Positions 51,589 through 60,550 of a stretch of 64,000 nucleotides of DNA are shown here, piece by piece. Each line of letters opens with the position of its first letter. Within the stretch, counting starts at the first letter, position 1. The position numbers and the translations under genes are program-made. The stretch is from Rhynchopus euleeides (Eukaryota; Euglenozoa; Diplonemea; Diplonemida; Diplonemidae), in NCBI GenBank assembly GCA_963210315.1, contig OY723257.1:992001-1056000 (forward strand). The letters run 5' to 3'. A model generated the notes under the pieces. The model saw only the letters and a list, made by a program, of their open reading frames with translations, had not been told where the DNA came from and ran no database searches.

Positions 51589-53190
51589 ATGGGGCCCGGG
51601 CTCGACACTCTATATGATGAAGCTCTTGCGATCTCTATCGGCGGGAAACCGCGGAGGCCGCCTCATAAGGGAGGGAAGCCAAACGAAGACTACATCGCAC
51701 CCATATGTGTCGGTTTCATGGACCTACATCAGCTGAAGATATTGGACCAGGCGGGCGAGCTTCAAGGCGTGATTGACGTGATCACGGACCCAGGCAGCTT
51801 CTACGCGCGTTTCTGGGAAGGAGAGCTCCAGCGAATCAGGTCCGACGCCCGCTTCAGGATGAGAATATCCAGAAATCTTCTTCACCATCTGGACGCGCTG
51901 AAGCAGTATGAAGTGCTGGAGGAGGTTTCCCACGAGCCCAAGGTAGTGCTGCACGGCTTCACCGTGGAGAAGAAATCCGGTGGGAGGCGTTTCGTTCTGG
52001 ATGGCAGGAAGCTGAACGACTGCATGCAACCACCTCAAGACATGCTGCTCCCACGGATCGTGGGGGTGATCGGGCGATTGCTGCAGGCGAACTGGGTCGT
52101 GGCCACCGACGGGAAAAGCTGGTTCTACCAGTTCCCGGTGCACCCCGAAATCAGAGACTTCTTTGGCGTGAAGGTTGCACCCCAACGGGGGAATTTCGTG
52201 ACTACAAGATTGAAGGCACTCTGCATGGGGTGGAAGTACGCACCGTGCATCGCGCAGCGGACAGCGCGGGTACTGCTGCCACCGTCTGAGGGAGTCACCT
52301 GGGTCGACAACTTCATCGTGACAGCAGGATCGCAACAGGAGGCGGCTGAGAAGTTCGAGATTTTCCTCACCCGATGCGCAACAGTCAACGCCAAGATGTC
52401 ACTGGACGAGCAGGGCTACGGCCAGCCCACGCAGATGTTCAACACCTTTGGACTATCGTTTGACCTACAACGCCACTGCTACCGGTCGGACCCGGCGTGG
52501 GTTCAGAAATTTCTGGGGACTCGGGAACATGCAGCGGTGCGGGGGGGCAGAGCAACCCCGAGGGCGATCTACAAGGTTGTCGGGGGCTTGGTGTGGCACT
52601 CGTACACGACAAACTCTTTCCTGTGTTTCCTCCCGGCGACGCTGAGCTTCATCAGAGATGTGGCGAGGGACCTGTTCGAATCGGCGGAGTGGGACACGCC
52701 GATCGCGGTAAGACCGTCAGCCATCAAGGAAATCGAACAGAGGTCAGCGCAGATGACGGAGAACCCCTGGATTGGGAGGGGTCCGACTACGTGCACCACG
52801 GCATGGTCTGATGCTTCCTCGACATCCTGGGCGGCGATATTAGAGTCTGATCCGCAACAAGTGGCGCAGGCGGCTTTCTCCAACGGGAAGGAGATGTGGC
52901 ACATCTACGTGAAGGAGCTGTACGCAGCGAGGCAGGCGATCGCTCTGGCGTCGAAAAGCTTGCGGGCCACGAGGATCAAGCTGATGGTTGATAACCTGCC
53001 GGCAGTCCACAGCATCCAGAGAGGTCACTCATCAGACTTCCGTTCGAACCACGTGATTGCTGACCTGTTCACCCTGGCGGCTGGCGCTCAGCTCCAGGTC
53101 GTGTGTGAGTGGGTCTCAACATCAGACCAACGGGCCGACCAATATACGAGGGGGGTGACGGCAACGGACCCGGTCCTGCTTCCCGAATGA
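51589..53190 (+). CDS. Reverse transcriptase-RNase H (ORF3)
   Basis: 534 residues from the ATG at 51589; the frame is open back to the gag stop, through the recombinase region. RT motifs in order: RRFVLDGRKLND, motif A VATDGKSWFYQFPV, motif B ALCMGWKYAPC and motif C TWVDNFIVTAG, in which the second catalytic aspartate is Asn (VDN rather than VDD). RNase H follows with its four acidic residues: WSDASSTSWAA, YVKELYAARQAI, MVDNLPAVHS and STSDQRADQYTRG. No methyltransferase domain and no protease. It copies the element's RNA. The VDN box is rare but, to my knowledge, occurs in some YR retroelements. Confidence 0.85.
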   Translation: MGPGLDTLYDEALAISIGGKPRRPPHKGGKPNEDYIAPICVGFMDLHQLKILDQAGELQGVIDVITDPGSFYARFWEGELQRIRSDARFRMRISRNLLHHLDALKQYEVLEEVSHEPKVVLHGFTVEKKSGGRRFVLDGRKLNDCMQPPQDMLLPRIVGVIGRLLQANWVVATDGKSWFYQFPVHPEIRDFFGVKVAPQRGNFVTTRLKALCMGWKYAPCIAQRTARVLLPPSEGVTWVDNFIVTAGSQQEAAEKFEIFLTRCATVNAKMSLDEQGYGQPTQMFNTFGLSFDLQRHCYRSDPAWVQKFLGTREHAAVRGGRATPRAIYKVVGGLVWHSYTTNSFLCFLPATLSFIRDVARDLFESAEWDTPIAVRPSAIKEIEQRSAQMTENPWIGRGPTTCTTAWSDASSTSWAAILESDPQQVAQAAFSNGKEMWHIYVKELYAARQAIALASKSLRATRIKLMVDNLPAVHSIQRGHSSDFRSNHVIADLFTLAAGAQLQVVCEWVSTSDQRADQYTRGVTATDPVLLPE

Positions 53191-53264
53191 TCAACCGGGC
53201 GGATTTCACCGAGCAAGTAACGTCGCGCGGCGTCCCTTTCAACCCGAGGGTCCTTAGGGTCCTG

Positions 53265-53321
53265 GGTGGAAGCGTGCAATGCAACAACTGTCGGAAAGGA
53301 TCGAGCGGAATGGATGTATTT
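53265..53321 (+). repeat. Split direct repeat B1
   Basis: GGTGGAAGCGTGCAATGCAA, ACTGTCGGAAAGGATCGAGC and a GGAATGGATGTATTT end. Repeated at 54422-54478 and directly followed by A2. Confidence 0.85.
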
Positions 53322-53520
53322 TGCAACTGACACACATGACAGGTCCTGACCAGCCAAGGGTGTTAGGGGAAATACACCACCGCGAAGACAGATCCACGAC
53401 ACGAATGAATATGTTTCTGATGTTTTCTTCTTTTGTGATCCGCCACTGACACCCCCATTTTCTGTACTTCAGGCAAAGTTCTTCACACACCGACACAATC
53501 CGCGTGTGCTGGAAAAAAAA
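53321..53520 (+). repeat. Split direct repeat A2
   Basis: Near-perfect copy of A1, immediately downstream of B1. The nested hAT-like element begins 16 bases after its A run. Confidence 0.85.
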
Positions 53521-53536
53521 ATGGGGACTTGGTCAG

Positions 53537-54412
53537 CAGGGCTTTCCCTAAATCCATACCCAAACCCGGGGACCGGCGATTTCAAGATTTTCCCTCTGTT
53601 TGGCGCGTTTTTTTTGCAGCCCCTGTGCGCGTTTTTTTTGCAGGGGAAGGGTGTGGGCTGAAGAGGGGGGAAAAATGTAGAAGATTTCAAAAATATAGTC
53701 TACTCGTGGAACGGGTTCGCACGAATCATTTCATTGCGGCCAGAAAAGGTTGGTTTATCCGCACTCGGGGATCTCCCGGTGAGCAGCAAGTCGGGTGGCA
53801 GAATGGGCTGGTTTCACTCCCAAGCTGCACAGTAGGCTGTTCCAGGGTACAAAAAGGCGCGTCCCAACCGCGGATGTTCACTACCGTGGCCTCCGGCGGC
53901 TGGGGGGCTCCGCCCCCCAGACCCCCCTGTGACATGGACTTGTCCGCTGCGGAGGGGTCGTGCAGGTCTAGTGGGTAGAGGGACCGTAAACAGCCGACAA
54001 GGCGGGCCCCAGTGACGAAACCCAGCTATGGGTGTCAACAAGCACCCCATGGCCAAAATGACCCCACCACGATACGCACGGATTCCAACCGTTCCAAGGA
54101 ACGGGTTTTTGGGAAATTTGAGGAGGGGGTCCCGCTGGGACCCCTGAGTCAATGCAGAATATCGGACGTTTTCCCTCGATTCCTGCACCTTGGGAGCGGT
54201 TGGCAAATAAGACAAACAGAACTTTTTTTGCCCCTCTGGAGCTGTCTTGAAGACAGATGTGTCAAAACATGCCAAAAAGTAGGTTTTGCAGGAGCTCAGG
54301 TGGCATAGGGGCCGGGCAAGCTCCCCCGAGAAGTGCCCCTACTGTGCGCGTTTTTTTTGTACCCGAAACCGGTTCCCAGCCCCCCCGGACCCAATATTTA
54401 GGGAAAGCCCTG
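53537..54412. mobile_element. hAT-like non-autonomous element, copy 2, nested in the retroelement
   Basis: CAGGGCTTTCCCTAAAT ends, inverted, with a perfect 8-bp duplication TTGGTCAG (53529-53536, 54413-54420). It shares GGCGCG-T8-GCA words, CCCCATGGCCAAAATGACCC and the TTAGGGAAAGCCCTG end with copy 1. It contains an inverted GC hairpin motif (53872-53929) also found near 24.7 kb. No transposase. Confidence 0.9.
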
Positions 54413-54421
54413 TTGGTCAGT

Positions 54422-54478
54422 GGTGGAAGCGTGCAATGCAACAACTGTCGGAAAGGATCGAGCGGAATGGATGTATTT
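54422..54478 (+). repeat. Split direct repeat B2
   Basis: Copy of B1 after the nested hAT-like element; the right boundary of the retroelement. Confidence 0.85.
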
Positions 54479-54547
54479 TTTGAGGCAAACATGGCGCAAA
54501 TGACTGCCACCCCACCACGACGAGCCACCCCCGCCTCACTCCCCACC

Positions 54548-57500
54548 TCACACCTCAACAAAGGCCTCCTTTGCGGCACCACGGGCAGGCGCTGCCACAG
54601 CGCTGTGGGGGGAAGGCACAGCCACGGGGGACATATGCCAGCTGGCTGGGCGGGACAGCACCGAGGTGCCTGCCGTGCTGGAGCGGGACAGGCAACCTCT
54701 GCCGCAAGGGACCTTCTGTGGGGAAGCACAGCTGGAGTCGGGAAGGGGTTCAGCTGAGGGCAGGACAAGGGGCGAGTAGGGCACGAGAGGCTGCACGTCG
54801 CAGGCACGCCCACGCCCAGAGGCGAAGGGTGCAGAGAGGGACGCAGTGCGGGGCAGCAGGGAAGGAGTCTCGTGCAGGAAGGAGATGCCTGCCTCAAAGA
54901 GGTCGCAGGTGGTGCTGGTCTCGTCGGAGAGGGTGGGCGTGTGAAGGCGGAGGACGTCATCCTGGAGTGCGGTGCGGCGTCCGGTGGAGGCGATGTAGAT
55001 CTCGGTGGCGACGTCGAGTGCAAGGCGTGCAAGAAGGAGCACCTCAGTGGCACGGAGAAGGTGCTGTGCAACTGGGAAGGCCCACATGGCAGGGTCGTGG
55101 TGTGTGAAGCCTACAGCCAGGAAGACCATGGCAAGGCACTGGAAGCTGTTGATGAGGAGGTCTGCGACGGCGTCGCGCTGCCTGGCGTGTGGCCAGAGTG
55201 TGCCTGACAGGAGGAATAGGGCCAGGAAGATGGCAGCACAGGCGAGCTTCTTGTAGGCGCATGCGTCTGGGGTCTGGGGGGCGGTGCTGTGGAGGGCGCT
55301 GATGGCAAAGCTCGCAGCCATGTCGATGGCGAAGTACCAGGCACGGTCCTGCTTGAAGGTGCGCACCACGGAGGAGAAGCGGTGGACCCAGGTGGAGGAG
55401 GGCTGCAGGCTGACCCACTCCCCGGAGCCGATGACGAACCTGAGGAGGGCGCTGTTGCGTGTCACGGCGACGGCGTACGCCGCCTGGGAGGGGACGTTGG
55501 CGCGCACGGCACGCAGCACCAGCACAGGGACCGCGACACACACGCCCAGCACCGCAACCCCCAGCAGCGCGTGCAGCACCGTGTCGGGGTGCATCACAAG
55601 CGTCATCCCCGCCAGCGTCAGCCCTTGGAAGAAGAACTGGAACAGGAACAGCACCACGCACGGCTGCTGCACGAAGCAGTGCAGGTCCTCCAGCTTGTTG
55701 TACACCTGCGGCGCCCACTTCCGCATCCCGTGCAGCAGCAGGAACGACAGCAGCCCGCACACCGCAATCATGCACAGGTTGGCCACCGCCGCCCCGAGGG
55801 CGTCGCTCCCGTCAATCACAAGCGCCGTCGGGTGCAGCAGCCGCGGGATCGTGCGCGTGCACCCAGAGCTGACCAGCTGCATCCGCATCGCCGACCCGAC
55901 ACCGGCAGCCCCGCTGAGCGCCCCACCGATCGCCGCAATCGACGACCCGGTGCTCACATCCGGTGTCACCTCCTCGTTCCCCACCAACGCAGCAGCAGGG
56001 CTGAGCGGCACGTCTGTGTCACGCACAGTTGCACCCACGGCAGGCAGGGGCGAACCCGGTGATAGAGATACAGGTGCAGGTGCGGGTGTGGGGGGTGCAG
56101 TTGCAGGAGCAGCGGTAGCAGGAAGGCTGGTCGCAGGGACACGAGTGTCGGGCACAGCGGTGGGTGTGGGTGGCACATCAGTCATGCCAGGCGGAAGCGG
56201 TGTTTGAGGTGCAACAGTCACGTCTGGTGGAAGCGGTGTTGAAGGTGGAACAGTCATTCCAGTAGGCAGTGATGCTGAAGGTGCAACAGTCACGCCAGGT
56301 GGAAGTGGTGTCGAAGGTGCAGCAGTCATTCCAGGAGGAAGCGGTGTCGAAGGTGCGACAGTCACGCCAGGTGGAAGTGGCGTTGAAGGTGCACCAGTTA
56401 CGCCAGGCGGAAGTGGTGTTGAAGGTACAACAGTCATGCCAGGAGGAAGCGGTGTTGAAGGTGCAACAGTTACGCCAGGTGGAAGTGGTGTCGAAGGTGC
56501 AACAGTCATTCCAGGCGGAAGTGGTGTTGAAGGTACAACAGTCATGCCAGGAGGAAGCGGTGTCGAAGGTGCGACAGTAACGCCAGGTGGAAGTGGCGTT
56601 GAAGGTGCACCAGTTACGCCAGGCGGAAGTGGTGTCGAAGGTGCAACAGTTGCGCCAGGTGGAAGTGGTGTTGAAGGTACAACAGTCATGCCAGGAGGAA
56701 GCGGTGTCGAAGGTGCAACAGTTACGCCAGGTGGAAGTGGCGTTGAAGGTGCAACAGTTACGCCAGGCGGAAGTGGCGTTGTAGGTGCAACAGTTACGCC
56801 AGGTGGAAGTGGTGTCGAAGGTACAACAGTTGCGCCAGGTGGGAGTGGTGTTGAAGGTGCAACAGTTACGCCAGGTGGGAGTGACGTTGAAGGTGCAAAA
56901 GTCATTCCAGGTGGAAGTGGTATTGAAGGTGCAACAGTCATGCCGGGAGGAAGCGGTGTTGCAGTCATGCCAGGTGACTGCGTGCCTGGAGTTGGTGTTG
57001 GCTGAGGCGTTGGTGGCGAAGGCATTGCAGGTGCAACCGTCTCTGGAGTTGGCGGTGTCGGTGAAAGTGTCGCAGGTGACGGAGTCGCAGACACAGCTGT
57101 CGACGGTGAAAATGTTGGCGGCGACACTGTCGCGGGCGATGCCGTTTCAGGTGAAGGTGTTGGTGGAGCAGGGGTAGAAGGCGCAGGCGTTGGCGGCGAG
57201 GGTGTTGCAGGCGAAGGTGTCTCTGGGAAAGGGGTCGCCGGAGCTGGCGTTCCGGGTGCAGGCGTGGGCGGTGCTTGTGTAGCCGGAGACCCAGTCGGAG
57301 GCGAGGGTGTCGGTGGGGAGGGTGTCTCAGGCGCAGGCGTTGCTCCAGGTGAAGTTGTTGGCGGCAACGGTGTTACGGGTGCCCCTGTGGGTGGGGCCGC
57401 CATCGCCGGGGAACCTCTTGGCGGGGCAGATGTCGCAGGGGAAGGCGTCGGGGGCGCGGGTGTTGCAGGTGCCGACGTCTGCGGTGCTGGGGTTGTTGGC

Positions 57501-58747
57501 GAAGGTGTTCCCGGAGCACTCGTTGGGGATGAAGCTGTTCGGGGAACCTGTGTGTCCGGCATCGCTGTCGGCGGAGCCTCTGTCGCAGGCAAAGGTGTCG
57601 CAGGCGCCGCCGTCGGGGGTGACGGTGTGGCTGGTGAACCTGTTGACGGTGCAGACGTCGGCGGTGAAGGTGTGGGCGGCGCTGATGTTGCAGGTGCAGG
57701 CGTGAGGGGTGCTCCGGTTGGTGGCGAAGGTGTTACAGGCGCACTCGTTGGGGGCGACGGAGGAGACCCTGTCGGAGGAGACCCTGTTGGCGGCGCTGGC
57801 GTTTCAGGAGCTGGCGTCAGTGGCGAAGCTGTCGGTGGCGCTGCTGTGGGAGGCGAAGGTGCTGGTGGAGACACCGTCACTGGCGCTGGGGTGGGCGGCG
57901 ACGGTGTCGGCGGAGCGGGTGTCGTTGGAGGCGAACCTGTTGCAGGCGCCTGCGTTGGCACAGGCGTCGGTGGGGCAGGTGTTGGCGGAGGGGGCGGGGT
58001 CCCCGAGCTCATGCTCTGCAGCTCAGCAGTGCACGAACCAAAGGCATCGCACGTCACGTGATCCGGCGCGCGCCCAGTCCCGTCTATGGTGTACGGATTG
58101 CACGCATCCATCCCCCCACAGGACAACCCACACGTCTCTTGCGACGACACCCGGCACAGCATCGTCTGCTCCGCACACGAGCTCATCCCCGTGCACACCA
58201 CACCACACTTATTTCCCGCACAGTCGACAGTCCCCCCATGGCACGCACCTGCCGCTGTGCAGGTTGTCGTGCTCACCCCAGACCCTTCCCCACCCGTCAC
58301 CGTGATGCCCTCGCACCCCTGCTGGGCCCCACACCCTACATCGCACGCCGCGTTGTCAGAGCACTGCACGGACGCACCTACACATCCCGACGCCCCTGTG
58401 CACTGCAGCTGCACGGCAGCAGCAGAGCCAGCGGTGCTCAGCACCGTGATGCCCTGGCATGCATTCTCCCCGCAGTTGATGTTGCAAGACGCGCCGAGCT
58501 CTGTCGGGCAGGACACCTCGACAGCCTGGCATGAGTTGGGCTCGAGGCAGTTGATGGTGCAGGAGGAGGCTGCGTGGCACTTCAGCCTGCAACCGGTGCA
58601 CTCCCCGCCGTTCTTCGTGCAGGATAGGGCATCGGGGCCTGCAGGGAAGTGCACCACTGCATTGTTCACGCAGTCCGTCGCTCGGGAGATCGTCAGACTG
58701 AGGACACCCACCGGCAGCAGGAGGCACCATGCCACACTGTTCTGCAT
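54548..58747 (-). CDS. Cys-rich ectodomain / Pro-Thr stalk / multi-pass membrane surface protein
   Basis: 1399 residues, ATG at 58747 followed by a signal peptide (MQNSVAWCLLLPVGVLSLTIS). Residues about 25-245 hold some 30 cysteines in repeating CTINC / CNINCGENAC / CDVGCGAQQGC patterns, which suggests a repeated disulfide-rich fold. A TPAPPTPSP stalk (about 250-585) and about 22 PLPPG[VM]TVAPST units (about 585-855) follow. The polytopic membrane domain (about 960-1275) is nearly identical to that of the WD40 paralogue; the Ser/Pro-rich tails differ. A CTTTGCAG lies about 60 bases upstream of the ATG as a possible splice acceptor. Likely a surface receptor-like protein. The strong DNA identity of the membrane part against a wholly different ectodomain implies domain shuffling or conversion. 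Confidence 0.85.
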   Translation of the reverse strand: MQNSVAWCLLLPVGVLSLTISRATDCVNNAVVHFPAGPDALSCTKNGGECTGCRLKCHAASSCTINCLEPNSCQAVEVSCPTELGASCNINCGENACQGITVLSTAGSAAAVQLQCTGASGCVGASVQCSDNAACDVGCGAQQGCEGITVTGGEGSGVSTTTCTAAGACHGGTVDCAGNKCGVVCTGMSSCAEQTMLCRVSSQETCGLSCGGMDACNPYTIDGTGRAPDHVTCDAFGSCTAELQSMSSGTPPPPPTPAPPTPVPTQAPATGSPPTTPAPPTPSPPTPAPVTVSPPAPSPPTAAPPTASPLTPAPETPAPPTGSPPTGSPPSPPTSAPVTPSPPTGAPLTPAPATSAPPTPSPPTSAPSTGSPATPSPPTAAPATPLPATEAPPTAMPDTQVPRTASSPTSAPGTPSPTTPAPQTSAPATPAPPTPSPATSAPPRGSPAMAAPPTGAPVTPLPPTTSPGATPAPETPSPPTPSPPTGSPATQAPPTPAPGTPAPATPFPETPSPATPSPPTPAPSTPAPPTPSPETASPATVSPPTFSPSTAVSATPSPATLSPTPPTPETVAPAMPSPPTPQPTPTPGTQSPGMTATPLPPGMTVAPSIPLPPGMTFAPSTSLPPGVTVAPSTPLPPGATVVPSTPLPPGVTVAPTTPLPPGVTVAPSTPLPPGVTVAPSTPLPPGMTVVPSTPLPPGATVAPSTPLPPGVTGAPSTPLPPGVTVAPSTPLPPGMTVVPSTPLPPGMTVAPSTPLPPGVTVAPSTPLPPGMTVVPSTPLPPGVTGAPSTPLPPGVTVAPSTPLPPGMTAAPSTPLPPGVTVAPSASLPTGMTVPPSTPLPPDVTVAPQTPLPPGMTDVPPTPTAVPDTRVPATSLPATAAPATAPPTPAPAPVSLSPGSPLPAVGATVRDTDVPLSPAAALVGNEEVTPDVSTGSSIAAIGGALSGAAGVGSAMRMQLVSSGCTRTIPRLLHPTALVIDGSDALGAAVANLCMIAVCGLLSFLLLHGMRKWAPQVYNKLEDLHCFVQQPCVVLFLFQFFFQGLTLAGMTLVMHPDTVLHALLGVAVLGVCVAVPVLVLRAVRANVPSQAAYAVAVTRNSALLRFVIGSGEWVSLQPSSTWVHRFSSVVRTFKQDRAWYFAIDMAASFAISALHSTAPQTPDACAYKKLACAAIFLALFLLSGTLWPHARQRDAVADLLINSFQCLAMVFLAVGFTHHDPAMWAFPVAQHLLRATEVLLLARLALDVATEIYIASTGRRTALQDDVLRLHTPTLSDETSTTCDLFEAGISFLHETPSLLPRTASLSAPFASGRGRACDVQPLVPYSPLVLPSAEPLPDSSCASPQKVPCGRGCLSRSSTAGTSVLSRPASWHMSPVAVPSPHSAVAAPARGAAKEAFVEV
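56180..56990 (-). repeat. 36-bp coding minisatellite in the Cys-rich paralogue
   Basis: About 22 in-frame units encoding PLPPG[VMA]T[VGA][AV]PSTP, the same repeat type as in the WD40 protein. Confidence 0.9.
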
Positions 58748-59099
58748 GGCCCTCTCGCACAGCGGAGTTCCACCTCACCCGTGTGTGTGTGCCTCACAAA
58801 TCCCGGCTGCAAAGCGCCACAGCCCCTCCCGAGCCTCCCGACACAGGGGGGCGCCACCTTGACGCTCTCCTGCGCCGCCAGATGATTCTGCCCCGCCTTC
58901 CCTCTGCCACCCCCTGTGCCCCCCCTCCCCGAAAGGGTCTCCGGCAGGTTCCGCAGAAGCGCAGGGCTGCCCAGCCAGCCACCAGATATACCTCCTGTCC
59001 CCCTGGAGACCCAGGCAGGGGGTCGGGGAGGGGGCGTGGTTGGGTGGGTGTCGGGGTTGGTATGTCGGGTGCAACACCTGGGCTGGGCGGTGGTGTGTG
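58748..59099. other. Intergenic DNA upstream of the Cys-rich gene
   Basis: Minus-strand CTTTGCAG at about 58807 and (CA)n on the coding strand near 58785. G/T-rich toward 59099. No other gene. Confidence 0.45.
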
Positions 59100-60257
59100 T
59101 GTGTGTGGTTATAAAGTTTTAAGGCGGTGTCGCCCTGCACGGGCAGTAGCACCTCCCCTTCAGTATCGCACTCCCGAAGGATTCCCCAACACGACGTGAC
59201 ACCGGTTTCGACGCGTACTCTTCGTACCCCTCCCCCCGGCCGCGTCTCTTCAGCGAAGAACCGGGGATAATCGGACCAGGGCTAGCTAAACCCTGGTGGT
59301 GTCACGGGTGGGGTTGGAGAGGGAGAAAAGGAAGAAATGAAGTTGCGAAAAAGTCAAACACTGACACGTGAAATCAATAAAAAGGGTGGTATATATCGCC
59401 CCCTTGCTGCGACGAAGACACTAAATAGTCAGGCCGCTTCAAGAGTCTTGAGGGCTTGAAGGAAGAAACAGGTTGCTGATGAGTCTCAGGAGCAGGCACC
59501 TTTTGTCCGCCCACATGACCTTCGCCCGAAGGCGAACCTCGTCCAGCTTGGCTCGATCGCCACAGAGAAGGGGATCATTCTCCGCTGTGGTGAACATCTT
59601 AAAAACCGAGGGTGCAGAGGTGGGGCAGCCCACTGGTGCGACAGCAGGCCGCCCCCGGATAGCTATAACTAGTGCATAGGAAGCATACGACGGCACACGC
59701 AACAGATGCCGAAGGCACAACGGCGGGTCACTTTTAACCACCAGAGGAGTGGCACTCCCGAGGGGTGGGGAAGGGGGGGTAGTCACAACACTTTCGAAGG
59801 AAGTAAAGGGGCAAATGGGATGTTTTGTGCAAGGTAGAAAGGAAGTCACAACATGAGGCAGGGGGGATTGCTCATCAGGCCTGGGGGAATAGAGGGTTTG
59901 TGTGTGGTTATAAAGTTTTAAGGCGGTGTCGCCCTGCACGGGCAGTAGCACCTCCCCTTCAGTATCGCACTCCCGAAGGATTCCCCAACACGACGTGACA
60001 CCGGTTTCGACGCGTACTCTTCGTACCCCTCCCCCCGGCCGCGTCTCTTCAGCGAAGAACCGGGGATAATCGGACCAGGGCTAGCTAAACCCTGGTGGTG
60101 TCACGGGTGGGGTTGGAGAGGGAGAAAAGGAAGAAATGAAGTTGCGAAAAAGTCAAACACTGACACGTGAAATCAATAAAAAGGGTGGTATATATCGCCC
60201 CCTTGCTGCGACGAAGACACTAAATAGTCAGGCCGCTTCAAGAGTCTTGAGGGCTTG
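59100..60257. mobile_element. TRIM-like element with 359-bp identical direct repeats
   Basis: 59100-59458 and 59899-60257 are identical as far as I can read (constant offset of 799). The 440-bp interior carries a purine-rich GGGGGAATAGAGGG just before the right repeat, like a polypurine tract. Each repeat has TATAAAG near its start and TATATAT about 70 bases from its end. (TG)n lies outside both repeats, as expected if it inserted into a TG microsatellite. The interior has a minus-strand frame (CGDRAKLDEVRLRAKVMWAD) without recognised function. A plain tandem duplication with one partial unit is the alternative. Confidence 0.55.
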
Positions 60258-60550
60258 TGTGTGTGTGTGTGTGGGTTGATCGTCTGTTTAAGGTGGGTTA
60301 ACCCTGGTCAACCACGGGTCCTAGCCCACCACAGTGTGTGCGTGTGTTGGGCGAAGAAGGGGGGGTTGGGGAGATTGGAGGGGAGGCTGGGACAGCAAGG
60401 TCGTTGCAGCATAGAGGTGGTGACGTGCGAGCAGGATTGCCTGGTCGATGAACGAGCCAAGAAGACAACGGAGCACGGCCTGAGGAGGCTCTGGGGTCTG
60501 AACAGGTTCAGATCCCAGAGTAATGAATCACGACAAGGACGGCGGAATGA
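60258..60550. other. TG tract and recurrent CCCGTGG/GTTAACC block
   Basis: (TG)n at 60256-60275, then GGTTAACCCTGGTCAACCAC and GGGTCCTAGCCCACC, the inverse of blocks near 18985 and 46556 that also adjoin CA/TG tracts. Confidence 0.4.

Larger units (their letters stand above)
48811..54480 (+). mobile_element. VIPER-like tyrosine-recombinase retroelement with split direct repeats
   Basis: The order is A1 (48811-49010), gag-like ORF, tyrosine recombinase, RT-RNase H, B1 (53265-53321), A2 (53321-53520), B2 (54422-54478). This A1...B1-A2-B2 arrangement is the split direct repeat pattern of PAT/Ngaro-type YR retroelements. The recombinase upstream of RT is, as I recall, characteristic of trypanosome VIPER rather than DIRS or Ngaro. 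A1 and A2 differ by about one base in 200, so integration is recent. All catalytic motifs are readable. A hAT-like element (53537-54412) has been inserted just after A2, separating it from B2. The element ends about 70 bases from the stop codon of the neighbouring minus-strand gene. Confidence 0.85.

Noticed and set aside
48811-53520. A classical LTR retrotransposon with 200-bp LTRs
   Set aside because: The flanking copies are A1 and A2 of a split-repeat arrangement (B1 precedes A2 and B2 follows it), and the element encodes a tyrosine recombinase, not a DDE integrase or aspartic protease.
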